From assembly GCA_945898115.1 (NCBI GenBank), contig CAMDHS010000002.1, positions 1 through 42,648 on the forward strand: 42,648 nucleotides of DNA, given 5' to 3'. The number at the start of each line of letters is the position of its first letter. Position 1 is the stretch's first letter. The position numbers and the translations under genes are program-made. Shown here one piece after another: positions 24,837 to 32,340 of this stretch. This DNA comes from Comamonas sp. lk. Its GTDB lineage: Bacteria > Pseudomonadota > Gammaproteobacteria > Burkholderiales > Burkholderiaceae_C. The notes under the pieces are model-generated. The model ran no database searches. It was not told where the DNA came from and saw nothing but the letters and a program-made list of their open reading frames with translations.

Positions 24837-25781
24837 TTACATGTACAAAATGACCAGGTCATTGATGACCGATGGGCGCTCTTGGCCTACGACGTGGATG
24901 TTGATCTCCATGGTCAGCTGCGTCCCACTTTTGACGGCCTGCACCGCCTTGACGCGGTAGCGCGCGTGGATGTGGCAGCCCGAGGGCACCGGGTTGGCAA
25001 AGCGCAAGCGGTCAGAGCCGTAGTTCACCATGTTGTTGGAGCCGGTAATTTCAAAGTCCAGCGGCAGCTGCAAGCGGCTGATCAGCACCTGCACCAAGGA
25101 GCCTTGGGCGATGGTGGTGCCAAAAGGGCTGTCGGTGCGTGCCTTGGCCGGGTCGGTGTGGATCCAGTAGTCGTCACCGCTCAAGGCGGCAAACTGGTCG
25201 ATCAGGGCCTGGGTGACTTCTATGGGGTTGGACCAGTCTGAAAAGGACTCGCCCACCAGGGTCTGCATGGCGGCGCTGTCTTTGCACGAAATTGGGCGGC
25301 GCGCCAAGGTTGGCGCGGGCGCGGGCAGTGGCGCTTGGGCGGCCGGTACATCGTCGCGCAGCACACTGGGTGCGGCGCTGTCCACAGCCGTGTAGCGCAG
25401 CAGCACTTGGGTGCCCGGACGCTCGTCAAACACCGGGCGCAAGGCCTGACCAATGCGAATGTCGGCCGGCTCCATGCCCACCAGCGTGGTATTGATGTGC
25501 ACGCCTTCAGCCAGCTCGACCACGGCCAGCAGCTGCGGCATCTCGTCGGTGAATTCGGGCAAGGTGGGCACCCGCGCCACAGTAAAGCTGTAGAGCGTGG
25601 CCGCACCGCTGACGCTGCGCCACTGCAGGCTGCGCGAGCCGCAGTGCGGGCAGTGGGTGCGTGGGAAAAAGATCCAGTGGTCTTTGTCGCACTGCTGAAT
25701 GCGTACGGTGTGCGCGCGTAAGCCATCCCAAAACGGCGCCGAAATCTCGGTGACCTGGGGCAGGGGTTTGTTCCAGGCCAT
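24837..25781 (-). CDS. DUF35-MaoC fusion, steroid side-chain hydratase/aldolase partner
   Basis: A 314-residue protein with domain order opposite to ChsH2: an N-terminal DUF35 zinc-ribbon/OB domain (about residues 15-135), a Pro/Ala-rich linker (about 145-162), then a C-terminal MaoC hydratase domain (about 172-312). The MaoC dyad Asp203-x4-His208 in SGDDYWIHTDP is intact, followed by FGTTIAQGSLVQ. The zinc ribbon has Cys31, Cys44 and Cys47 but Asp34 in place of the fourth Cys, with His35 next to it. It is encoded 2 bp after a thiolase-fold aldolase gene, so the two likely form a hydratase-aldolase pair like Shy1/Sal1 in bile-acid side-chain degradation (inference). Confidence 0.88.
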   Translation of the reverse strand: MAWNKPLPQVTEISAPFWDGLRAHTVRIQQCDKDHWIFFPRTHCPHCGSRSLQWRSVSGAATLYSFTVARVPTLPEFTDEMPQLLAVVELAEGVHINTTLVGMEPADIRIGQALRPVFDERPGTQVLLRYTAVDSAAPSVLRDDVPAAQAPLPAPAPTLARRPISCKDSAAMQTLVGESFSDWSNPIEVTQALIDQFAALSGDDYWIHTDPAKARTDSPFGTTIAQGSLVQVLISRLQLPLDFEITGSNNMVNYGSDRLRFANPVPSGCHIHARYRVKAVQAVKSGTQLTMEINIHVVGQERPSVINDLVILYM

Positions 25782-25783
25782 GC

Positions 25784-26998
25784 TCAGGCGCCTTCCAAAA
25801 TCAGCGCACCTTGCTCGCTCATCACGCCGCCGGTGCCAGAGACATAGGCCAGGTCGTGGCGCGCCAACTGGCGTGCGCCGGCGCGGCCCTGGATTTGCTG
25901 CATGGCCTCAATCACCTGCGTCATGCCGCCAGCGCTGCCGGTTTGGCCAAAGCTGAGTTGCCCGCCGTGGGTGTTCATCGGAAAGTTACCCTTGAAAGTG
26001 AAATCATGTTCGCGCAAAAACTGCAGGCCTTCGCCTTTGCGGCAAAAGCCGGCGTCTTCGAGCGTGAGCAGCACGGTGATGGTGTAGCAGTCGTAAATCT
26101 GCGCCATGTGCATCTCTTGGGGTGCGCGCCCGGCCATGGCAAAAGCGCGCCGCGAGGCCGGGCCGATGGGTGTGGCCAGCATGTCGGCCGCGTAGGTGGG
26201 CGATTTGGAGTGGATGTGTTCGCCGCACCCGGTGACCTTGACGGCGCGGTGGCGGCAGTGGGCGGCTTTGTCGGCGCGGGTGAGCACCATGGCGCCGCCA
26301 CCGGCCACCGGCATCACGATTTCGAGCATTCGCAGCGGCTCGGCCACCATGCGCGAAGCCAGTACGTCCTCGACCGTGATGGGCTGGCCGTAAAACAGGG
26401 CTTGCGGGTTGTGGCAGGCGTTAAAGCGCTGGTCCACGGCGATGCGGGCCAGTGCCGCTGCGTCGTAGCCGTGGATGGCGGCATAGCGCTGGGCGATCAT
26501 GGCGTAGCCGGTGTTTTGCGCCATGTGGCCGTAGGGCAGGTCCATCTCGGCCTCAGGCGCGCCAAAGCGTGTGCTGTGCCCGCCAAAGCGCGAGGCGCGC
26601 ATGACTTGGGCGGCATGGTCGTCGTCGGGCGCTGTGGGTGCCATGCGCGAAGGGATCACGCAGACCACGGTGTCGCACATGCCCATTTCGATGGCCGCCG
26701 CAGCGCGCCAGACCATGCCCACCGAACTGGCGCCACCCAGGTCCACCACCTCGGCAAAGTTCAGACGCGTGCCCAGGTACTCTGCAGCCATGGCCGGCAC
26801 AAACATGCTGGCCTCGTGAAACTGCGGGCCCAGGGTGATCAGGCCGTCGACGTCGGCCAGCGACAAGCCGGCATCATCGAGCGCCTGCGTGGCCAGATCG
26901 GCCACCTGTTCCAAGTGAAACATGCGTGGTGCGCTGGCGTATTTTTCAGGTCGGTATTGCGCAGCGCCTACCAGCGCCGCTTGCCCTCTAAGTCCCAT
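25784..26998 (-). CDS. second thiolase-fold steroid aldolase (Sal/Ltp-type)
   Basis: A 404-residue SCP-x/thiolase-like protein: MGLRGQAALVGAAQYRPEKY, PYGHMAQNTGYAMIAQRYAA, IYDCYTITVLLTLEDAGFC and FPMNTHGGQLSFGQTGSAGG. The nucleophile segment of thiolases is replaced by VDLGGASSVGMVWRAAAAIE, so it has no thiolase Cys there. In this subfamily, as in Ltp2, the activity is retro-aldol cleavage with a DUF35 partner; such a partner is encoded 2 bp downstream. I chose the ATG at 26998 with AAGGA just ahead. The frame stays open much further, but only over the regulator gene in antisense-like sequence. It heads a three-gene operon with its own activator-type promoter. Confidence 0.87.
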   Translation of the reverse strand: MGLRGQAALVGAAQYRPEKYASAPRMFHLEQVADLATQALDDAGLSLADVDGLITLGPQFHEASMFVPAMAAEYLGTRLNFAEVVDLGGASSVGMVWRAAAAIEMGMCDTVVCVIPSRMAPTAPDDDHAAQVMRASRFGGHSTRFGAPEAEMDLPYGHMAQNTGYAMIAQRYAAIHGYDAAALARIAVDQRFNACHNPQALFYGQPITVEDVLASRMVAEPLRMLEIVMPVAGGGAMVLTRADKAAHCRHRAVKVTGCGEHIHSKSPTYAADMLATPIGPASRRAFAMAGRAPQEMHMAQIYDCYTITVLLTLEDAGFCRKGEGLQFLREHDFTFKGNFPMNTHGGQLSFGQTGSAGGMTQVIEAMQQIQGRAGARQLARHDLAYVSGTGGVMSEQGALILEGA

Positions 26999-27032
26999 GC
27001 GATCCTTTTGTAAGGTGATTCCGTGCGGTGAA

Positions 27033-27045
27033 ATGCAACTTGCAT
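27033..27045. repeat. perfect short palindrome ATGCAAGTTGCAT
   Basis: A 13-bp perfect inverted repeat with a one-base centre. It overlaps the end of the -10 hexamer and the predicted transcription start of the aldolase operon. It could be a repressor site, or chance. Confidence 0.35.
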
Positions 27046-27069
27046 TGTCCCCAGACCTGAGGCCTGACC

Positions 27070-27087
27070 CATCGTCCAAGGGGACTA
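27070..27087 (-). promoter_or_regulatory. activator-like site S3, TAGTCC-N4-GGACGATG
   Basis: This copy matches the consensus fully and is oriented towards the second aldolase operon, just downstream of the regulator gene. Confidence 0.6.
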
Positions 27088-27104
27088 GCCGGGCACGGAA
27101 GTGC

Positions 27105-28265
27105 TCAGTCCGTGGCGCTAAGCCAGGCCACGCTGTTAAGGAACAGGCGCACCAGTTCGGTCTGGCGGCGCACGCCGGTTTTGGAAAAAATCGAGCGCAA
27201 ATGGGCGCGGGCCGTGTTGCGCCGGATGCCCAGCAGCTCGGCCGCCTCTTCGAGCGACAAGCCGTTGGCCATCTGGATGCCCAAGGCCGTCTCGGCCGGT
27301 GTGAGCTGAAAAAGCTGCTGCGCAAGGCGCACCGGCGGGTCCACCTTGCCCTCGGCGTTGCGCACAAACACGGCTACGCTGGGGCGCTGCTTGCCCTCGG
27401 TCCATTGGTCCGAGGAAATGCTCTGCACGATCAGTCCCCAACTGAGCTTGCCGCTGGGCCGGCTGACCGACATGGCCTCGGTCAGGGTGACTTTGGCCGC
27501 GTGCGGGTGCTCCAGCGCTTCGCGCACCAGGCCGTGCAGCTTGCGGTTTTCATTGGCGTAGTTGGCCTCGAGTTGTTGATCGACCACGCGCAGGCCGTCT
27601 TGCAATTCCAAGATGGCCGTGCCCGCCGAGTTGGACTCGATGACCAGCCCGTTTTGGTCCAAGATGACCACGCCCACCATCATTTGCGCCATGGCGTGGT
27701 GGTAAAGCGTGCTGACTTTGCGGTCCTGGTTGATCGACAGGTGCAAATTGAGCGCGCGCTTGATGTGCGGAATGATCAGGCGGCAAAAATCAATGTCCGA
27801 CTTGGAAAAATCAGGCGCGGTCTCTGGCCGTGTCACCCGAAAGCCATACACGCCGCCGTTGCGGGTGGCGATGTCAGCGGCCAGCACATGGAACACGCCC
27901 TGGGGCGCGCAGTAGTCGCGGTAGTAGGCGGAGTCGCGCCACTCGCGCTCGGACAGCACGTCGGTGACGGTCACGAGTTGGTCTGGCTTCATGCCGGTAA
28001 AGGGGCTCAGCGCGATATAGGGGTTGCCCGGGTCCAGGTTGGGCTGGTCGTTGCCGGCCGAGACGATCAAGCCGACATCGTTGGTGGTTTCGGTGCGTAC
28101 GATCAGCGAGGCGTAGTTGGCATCCATTTCCTGGCGGACAGCCTCCAGGCAGGCGACCCAGCCCGCCTCATCGAGGGCCGCATCGTAAATGGCGCCCAAG
28201 ATATGGCTCAAAAGTTCGAGCGAACGACGCTCGTTTTGCAAAGTTGCCGGCATCTGATATTCCAA
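27105..28265 (-). CDS. tesR: LuxR-type steroid-responsive regulator (TeiR/TesR-like)
   Basis: A 386-residue regulator. The N-terminal and middle parts (about 1-310) look like sensory, PAS-like domains. The C-terminus (about 320-380) is a LuxR/GerE helix-turn-helix: FQLTPAETALGIQMANGLSLEEAAELLGI then RRNTARAHLRSIFSKTGVRRQTELVRL. Size and architecture fit TeiR/TesR of C. testosteroni, a positive regulator of steroid genes (family knowledge). It lies between two steroid operons on the same strand, 48 bp after the thiolase stop. It could be read from the large upstream operon or from its own promoter; TATACT at 28309-28304 is a possible -10. It is the best candidate to bind the GTCC-N4-GGAC sites in this window. 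Confidence 0.85.
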   Translation of the reverse strand: MEYQMPATLQNERRSLELLSHILGAIYDAALDEAGWVACLEAVRQEMDANYASLIVRTETTNDVGLIVSAGNDQPNLDPGNPYIALSPFTGMKPDQLVTVTDVLSEREWRDSAYYRDYCAPQGVFHVLAADIATRNGGVYGFRVTRPETAPDFSKSDIDFCRLIIPHIKRALNLHLSINQDRKVSTLYHHAMAQMMVGVVILDQNGLVIESNSAGTAILELQDGLRVVDQQLEANYANENRKLHGLVREALEHPHAAKVTLTEAMSVSRPSGKLSWGLIVQSISSDQWTEGKQRPSVAVFVRNAEGKVDPPVRLAQQLFQLTPAETALGIQMANGLSLEEAAELLGIRRNTARAHLRSIFSKTGVRRQTELVRLFLNSVAWLSATD

Positions 28266-28303
28266 ACGAATTGTTGTATTTGCGCTCGGCGTAGCGTCGG
28301 TTC

Positions 28304-28309
28304 AGTATA
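28304..28309 (-). promoter_or_regulatory. possible -10 box for the LuxR-type regulator
   Basis: TATACT reads towards the regulator gene, about 39 bp before its start. No good -35 hexamer is found at 16-18 bp, and no GGACGATG element is present, so the call is tentative. Confidence 0.3.
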
Positions 28310-28313
28310 TAGC

Positions 28314-29534
28314 TCAGGCTCTGTTTTCGGGGATTTCAAATAGCCCGGCCGCACCCATGCCCCCGCCTATGCACATGCTGACCACGGCATAGCGGACCTT
28401 GCGCCGGCGCGCCTCCAGCAGCGCGTGGCCGACCAGGCGCGCGCCCGACATGCCAAAAGGGTGGCCGATGGCGATGGCGCCGCCGTTGACATTGAGCCGA
28501 TCGTCGGCGATGCCCAGGGTGTCGCGGCAGTGCAGCACCTGGCAGGCAAAGGCCTCGTTGATCTCCCACAGGCCGATGTCGGCCACCGTCAGGCCGTGGC
28601 GCTGCAGCAGTTTGGGAATGGCAAAGACCGGGCCAATGCCCATCTCGTCGGCGCCACAACCGGCCACGGCCATGCCCCGGTAGGTGCCCAAGGGCGTGAG
28701 GCCGCGCTCGCGCGCCTGGCTGGCGCGCATCATGACGCAGGCGCTGGCGCCGTCTGAGAGCTGCGAGGCATTGCCCGCCGTGATGAACTCGCCGGCCGGC
28801 GCCCAGGAGCCACCGTTCCAGACCGGGGCCAGTTTGGCCAAGCTTTGGGCGCTGGTGTCGGCGCGGTTGCCCTCGTCTTTGCGCAGGGTGACACTTTCGC
28901 TGCCAGTGACGTTGCCTTCCTTGTCGTAGAGCAGTTTGCTGGTGGTCAGGGGCACAATTTCTTCGTCAAACAGGCCTTGTTCCTGGGCTGCGGCGGTGCG
29001 CTGCTGGCTGCGCAGGGCGTAGTCGTCTTGGGCCTGGCGGCTGATTTGGTAGCGTCGGCTGACCACTTCGGCGGTCTCGATCATTTGGATATAGGCGTCG
29101 GGCGCGCGGTCGAGGACCGACTGCGATTGGGCGCGGTAGGCGTTTTTGTGCTTGTTTTGCACCAGTGAAATCGACTCCAAGCCGCCGGCCACGGCAATGT
29201 CCATTTCGCCGGTCATGATGCCCTTGGCGGCTGTGGCGATGCTCATGAGGCCGGAGCTGCACATGCGGTCTATCGTCATGCCGCTGACGGTCTCAGGCAG
29301 GCCGGCGGTGTACACGCACAGGCGGCCCAGGTTGTAGCCCTGGTTGCCCTGCTGGGCGGCGATGCCCAGAATGACATCGTCCACCTCGTGTCCGTCGACA
29401 CCGGCTTTGGCCAAGGCCGCAGCGATCACATGGCCGCCGAGCACGGGCGCGTCGGTGTCGTTAAAAGCGCCCCGGTAGGCTTTGCCGATGGGCGTGCGGG
29501 CGGTGGAGACGATGACGGCTTCGTGCAGGGACAT
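28314..29534 (-). CDS. acetyl-CoA acyltransferase (thiolase)
   Basis: A 406-residue true thiolase. The nucleophile is Cys92 in [11 protein letters not shown]. The second half has [15 protein letters not shown], the His motif [14 protein letters not shown], and the second catalytic Cys in [13 protein letters not shown]. It should cleave a 3-oxoacyl-CoA with free CoA. It differs from the FadA6-like thiolase at 33224-34375 and may act on a later, linear methyl-branched product of C/D-ring degradation or on a side-chain intermediate (inference). It is the last enzyme gene of the large minus-strand operon, 30 bp after the MaoC gene and 48 bp before the regulator. Confidence 0.92.
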   Translation of the reverse strand: MSLHEAVIVSTARTPIGKAYRGAFNDTDAPVLGGHVIAAALAKAGVDGHEVDDVILGIAAQQGNQGYNLGRLCVYTAGLPETVSGMTIDRMCSSGLMSIATAAKGIMTGEMDIAVAGGLESISLVQNKHKNAYRAQSQSVLDRAPDAYIQMIETAEVVSRRYQISRQAQDDYALRSQQRTAAAQEQGLFDEEIVPLTTSKLLYDKEGNVTGSESVTLRKDEGNRADTSAQSLAKLAPVWNGGSWAPAGEFITAGNASQLSDGASACVMMRASQARERGLTPLGTYRGMAVAGCGADEMGIGPVFAIPKLLQRHGLTVADIGLWEINEAFACQVLHCRDTLGIADDRLNVNGGAIAIGHPFGMSGARLVGHALLEARRRKVRYAVVSMCIGGGMGAAGLFEIPENRA

Positions 29535-29564
29535 GGTGGTGCTCTCGGAAAATCTTGTTGTGGG

Positions 29565-30029
29565 TCAGAAATACAGGCGGCTGATGGTGTCGGCCACGCA
29601 GCCAGGCTTGGGTGCGTTCTCAATCTCGACCGTGATGCGCACCACCATCTGCACGCCGCCATCGGCCAAGGCCTTGGCCTCGGTCAGCAGGCCCTGGCCC
29701 CGGATGCGCGCGCCTACCGGCACGGGCGAGGGGAAGCGCAATTTGTCGCAGCCGTAGTTCACGCCCATGCGCAGGCCTTCGTAGCGCACCAATTGGGGCA
29801 GAAATAAATTGGCCAAGGCCAGCGTCAAATAGCCGTGTGCGATGCACACGCCAAAGGGACCGGCCTGGGCACGCACCGGATCGACATGGATCCATTGGTG
29901 GTCGCCGGTGGCGGCGGCAAAGGTGTCGATGCGCTGCTGATCGATCTGCAGCCAGTCGGTGTGGCCCAGCGCCAGGCCTTGGGCCTGCACAACGCTGTCC
30001 ACCGAGTCAAAGCTTATGGGGCTCTGCAT
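29565..30029 (-). CDS. MaoC-family (R)-specific enoyl-CoA hydratase
   Basis: A 154-residue single-domain MaoC protein. The catalytic dyad Asp43-x4-His48 is in ATGDHQWIHVDPVRA, followed by FGVCIAHGYLTLALA, the classical (R)-hydratase signature, and NYGCDKLRFPSPVPVGARIRG. It probably hydrates an enoyl-CoA formed during C/D-ring or side-chain degradation; the 14-bp spacing after ipdF puts it in the C/D-ring operon. The stand-alone length is like PhaJ or NodN-type proteins. The stereochemistry is from the family, the substrate is unknown. Confidence 0.88.
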   Translation of the reverse strand: MQSPISFDSVDSVVQAQGLALGHTDWLQIDQQRIDTFAAATGDHQWIHVDPVRAQAGPFGVCIAHGYLTLALANLFLPQLVRYEGLRMGVNYGCDKLRFPSPVPVGARIRGQGLLTEAKALADGGVQMVVRITVEIENAPKPGCVADTISRLYF

Positions 30030-30043
30030 GTGAATGCCCCTGT

Positions 30044-30829
30044 TTAGGCCCGCTGCGAGCTGACCGAAATCACCTCACCGGTCATGTAGGAGGAGTAGTC
30101 GCTGGCCAAAAACACCATCACATTGGCCACTTCCCAGGGCTCGGCGGCGCGGCCAAAGGCTTCGCGCGCCGAGAGCTGGTCCAGCAGCTCCTGGGGCGCT
30201 GATTTTTTGAGGAAGGCGTGGATCGCAATCGAGGGCGCCACCGCATTGATGCGGATGCCAAACTCGGCCGCCTCTAATGCGGCGCAGCGGGTCAGCGCCA
30301 TCACGCCGGCTTTTGCGGCGGCGTAGTGGGCCTGCTCGGCCTGGGCGCGCCAGCCCAGTACCGAGGCGTTGTTGATGATGACGCCGCGCCCGCGCGGCTG
30401 CATCACTGCCAGGGCGGCGCGCATCATGCGGAAGGTGCCGGTCAGCGTCACACCGATGACCTGGTCCCACTCCTGGTCCGCCATGTCCACCACTTTTTGG
30501 CTGCTGCCCAGGCCCGCGTTGTTTACCAGCACGTCGATGCCATCCATGGCTTGGTCGGCTTCGCTGACCAAGGCGCTGACCTGGTCTTGGGCGCTGACAT
30601 TGCACATCCGGGTGTAGACCGCTTGTAAACCGGTCTCCTCGCGGATGGTTTGCGCAGCCGTGGCCAGGCGTTTTTCGTGGACGTCAGAGATAAACAAGGC
30701 GCGGCAGCCTTCCTCGGCTGCGCGTTTGGCCATGGCAAAGCCGATGCCAGCGCCTGCGGCGGCGGTGACTAAGACCGATTTGCCGCGCAGCAAGCCGTGC
30801 GGCGCAAGGTAGGTGGGGGCTGTTTGCAT
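30044..30829 (-). CDS. ipdF: IpdF, 5-hydroxy-indene-carboxyl-CoA dehydrogenase
   Basis: A 261-residue SDR that matches M. tuberculosis IpdF (Rv3559c) strikingly from memory: HGLLRGKSVLVTAAAGAGIG, NNASVLGWRAQAEQAHYAAAK (Tyr-x3-Lys), KAGVMALTRCAALEAAEFG, EAFGRAAEPWEVANV and ASDYSSYMTGEVISVSSQ. IpdF oxidises the 5-hydroxyl of the HIC-CoA intermediate after FadD3 and FadE30 have acted, preparing the two-ring CoA ester for hydrolytic ring opening. I chose the ATG at 30829 because the IpdF-like N-terminus begins there; the longer frame would run into the amidase gene. It sits 41 bp after the amidase stop, the widest gap before this gene in the operon. Confidence 0.92.
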   Translation of the reverse strand: MQTAPTYLAPHGLLRGKSVLVTAAAGAGIGFAMAKRAAEEGCRALFISDVHEKRLATAAQTIREETGLQAVYTRMCNVSAQDQVSALVSEADQAMDGIDVLVNNAGLGSSQKVVDMADQEWDQVIGVTLTGTFRMMRAALAVMQPRGRGVIINNASVLGWRAQAEQAHYAAAKAGVMALTRCAALEAAEFGIRINAVAPSIAIHAFLKKSAPQELLDQLSAREAFGRAAEPWEVANVMVFLASDYSSYMTGEVISVSSQRA

Positions 30830-30870
30830 AGGGGGTGATTTCCGAAAAAAGTAATAGGTCGTGCCGCGCT

Positions 30871-32340
30871 TTACAGCGGCGCGCGCCGATGCGCCCAAGG
30901 GTGTGCCGCCTCCAACTGCGCGGCCAACGCCAGCAGGCAGGCCTCTTGCCCATAGCCGCCGGCAAAGTGCGCCCCAAAAGGCATGGCCGCCGCGTTCCAG
31001 TGCAGGGGCACCGACATGGCCGGGTGCCCGCTCATATTAAAAAGCGCGGTAAAGGGCGAAGCCATCATGGCGGACTGAACAAAGGACTCGTAAGCCTGGT
31101 CCAGCGACATCGCTCCCAGGGCGGGGGCGGGCGCGGCGGTGACCGGGCTCAAGATGACATCAAAGCCTTCGAAGAACAAATCCAGCGTGCGCCCGGCGGT
31201 GTCAAAGGCCTGGCGCGCCTGGAACACCTGCTCGGCGCGGTAGCCCTGGGCCAGTTGCAGGCTGCGCCAGTTCAGGGGCTCGAACTCCTCTTCGCGGGCG
31301 CTGCGGCCCAGCACGGCTTCGCGGGCGCGCACGCTGCTAAGCATGCCGGTGGCGGTTGCCACGCCCATGCCTTGGAACAGCTCGCCCACCGCAAGTGTGG
31401 GCTGCGCCACTTCGACCTTGTGGCCCAGGGCCTCGCAGCAGGCGGCGGCAAACTGTGCGGCGGCCAAGCAGTCTGGGTGCACCGGCATGCCGAAGGGGTT
31501 GTTCAGCATCAGGGCGATGCGCAGGCGAGCCGGTGGCCGGGCGATGGCCTGCAACAGGTCGTGCACCGGCGGTCGGGTACGGCTGCCGGCCTCGGGGCCT
31601 TGGCTAATTTGCAGAAACAGCGCGCTGTCTCGCACGGTGCGGCTGATGACGTTTTGCGAGGACAGGCCCATCCAGCCTTCTTGTATTTTGGGGCCCATGG
31701 GCACACGCCCCCGGCTGGGCTTGAGGCCAAACACGCCGCAATGTGAGGCAGGAATGCGGATGGAGCCGCCACCATCGCTGGCATGGGCCACAGGCACGAT
31801 GCCGCTGGCCACCGCCACCGCTGCGCCGCCCGAGGAGCCGCCTGCGCTGAGCTCGCGGCTCCATGGGTTGCGCGTGAGGCCAAAGAGGCGCGATTCGGTG
31901 GTGGCGGTTTGCCCAAACTCTGGGGTGGTGGTTTTGCCAAAGATATTGAGCCCGGCGCTGCGGTAGCGCTGCACCAAAGTCGAGTCGTGGTCGGCCACCG
32001 CGTCTTTAAAAAATGCACAGCCCTGGGTGGTGATGGTGCCTTGGAGCGCCAGGCCCAGGTCTTTGAGCAAAAAGGGCACGCCACTGAGCGGGGCCAGCGT
32101 TACATCATCTTGCCGCTGTGCGGCGCTGCGCGCACCCAGGCGTGCGGCTTCGGCCCGGGCCATCTCAAAATGGGTCATGGCAATCGCGTTGAGCGCTCGG
32201 GCGCGCTCCAACCGGGCAATGGCAGCCTCCAGCACTTCGCTGGGGTGCAGCTCGCCGCTGGCCATGAGTCCCGCCAGCGCGGTGGCATCAAGGCGCTCGT
32301 AGTCGGGCAAGGGCAAATCGCTTGGCGGGGAGGGGGCCAT
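30871..32340 (-). CDS. amidase-signature hydrolase, candidate bile-salt amidase
   Basis: A 489-residue amidase-signature protein. The Ser-cisSer-Lys triad can be placed as Lys93 in FLLKDLG, Ser169 in SAGGSSGGAA and Ser193 in DGGGSIRIPAS. No signal peptide is seen, so it should be cytoplasmic. It is fully embedded in the C/D-ring operon: 1 base or less after the SDR stop and 41 bp before ipdF. Amidases are not part of the known ring-degradation pathway; a role in deconjugating glycine- or taurine-linked bile salts would fit the window, since amidase-family bile-salt hydrolases have been reported in bile-acid-degrading proteobacteria. An alternative is hydrolysis of a ring-derived amide or lactone-like by-product. 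Confidence 0.88.
   Translation of the reverse strand: MAPSPPSDLPLPDYERLDATALAGLMASGELHPSEVLEAAIARLERARALNAIAMTHFEMARAEAARLGARSAAQRQDDVTLAPLSGVPFLLKDLGLALQGTITTQGCAFFKDAVADHDSTLVQRYRSAGLNIFGKTTTPEFGQTATTESRLFGLTRNPWSRELSAGGSSGGAAVAVASGIVPVAHASDGGGSIRIPASHCGVFGLKPSRGRVPMGPKIQEGWMGLSSQNVISRTVRDSALFLQISQGPEAGSRTRPPVHDLLQAIARPPARLRIALMLNNPFGMPVHPDCLAAAQFAAACCEALGHKVEVAQPTLAVGELFQGMGVATATGMLSSVRAREAVLGRSAREEEFEPLNWRSLQLAQGYRAEQVFQARQAFDTAGRTLDLFFEGFDVILSPVTAAPAPALGAMSLDQAYESFVQSAMMASPFTALFNMSGHPAMSVPLHWNAAAMPFGAHFAGGYGQEACLLALAAQLEAAHPWAHRRAPL

Larger units (their letters stand above)
26999..27104 (-). promoter_or_regulatory. promoter of the second aldolase operon with GGACGATG site
   Basis: In the 106 bp between the regulator stop and the aldolase start, the element TAGTCCCCTTGGACGATG reads leftwards at 27087-27070 (centre 27079.5). 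The -10-like GACAAT occupies 27049 to 27044, exactly 30.5 bp from the centre, giving a predicted leader of about 39 nt. A second GGGGAC (reading leftwards, 27052-27047) makes a long inverted repeat with GTCCCC of the site. The palindrome ATGCAAGTTGCAT (27033-27045) overlaps the predicted start of transcription. All elements are seen; function is inferred. Confidence 0.6.

Noticed and set aside
26999-27367. N-terminal extension of the second aldolase frame.
   Set aside because: The Arg/Pro/Ser-rich sequence is an out-of-frame reading of the regulator's helix-turn-helix region; the aldolase homology starts at 26998.
26922-28343. Plus-strand open frame of 473 codons covering the LuxR-type regulator.
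   Set aside because: No recognisable domain, no ribosome site, fully antisense to a gene with clear LuxR features.
29375-29382. CATCGTCC, the proximal half of the activator element.
   Set aside because: It lies within the thiolase coding sequence (codons for Asp-Asp-Val) and lacks the second half-site, so it is likely chance.
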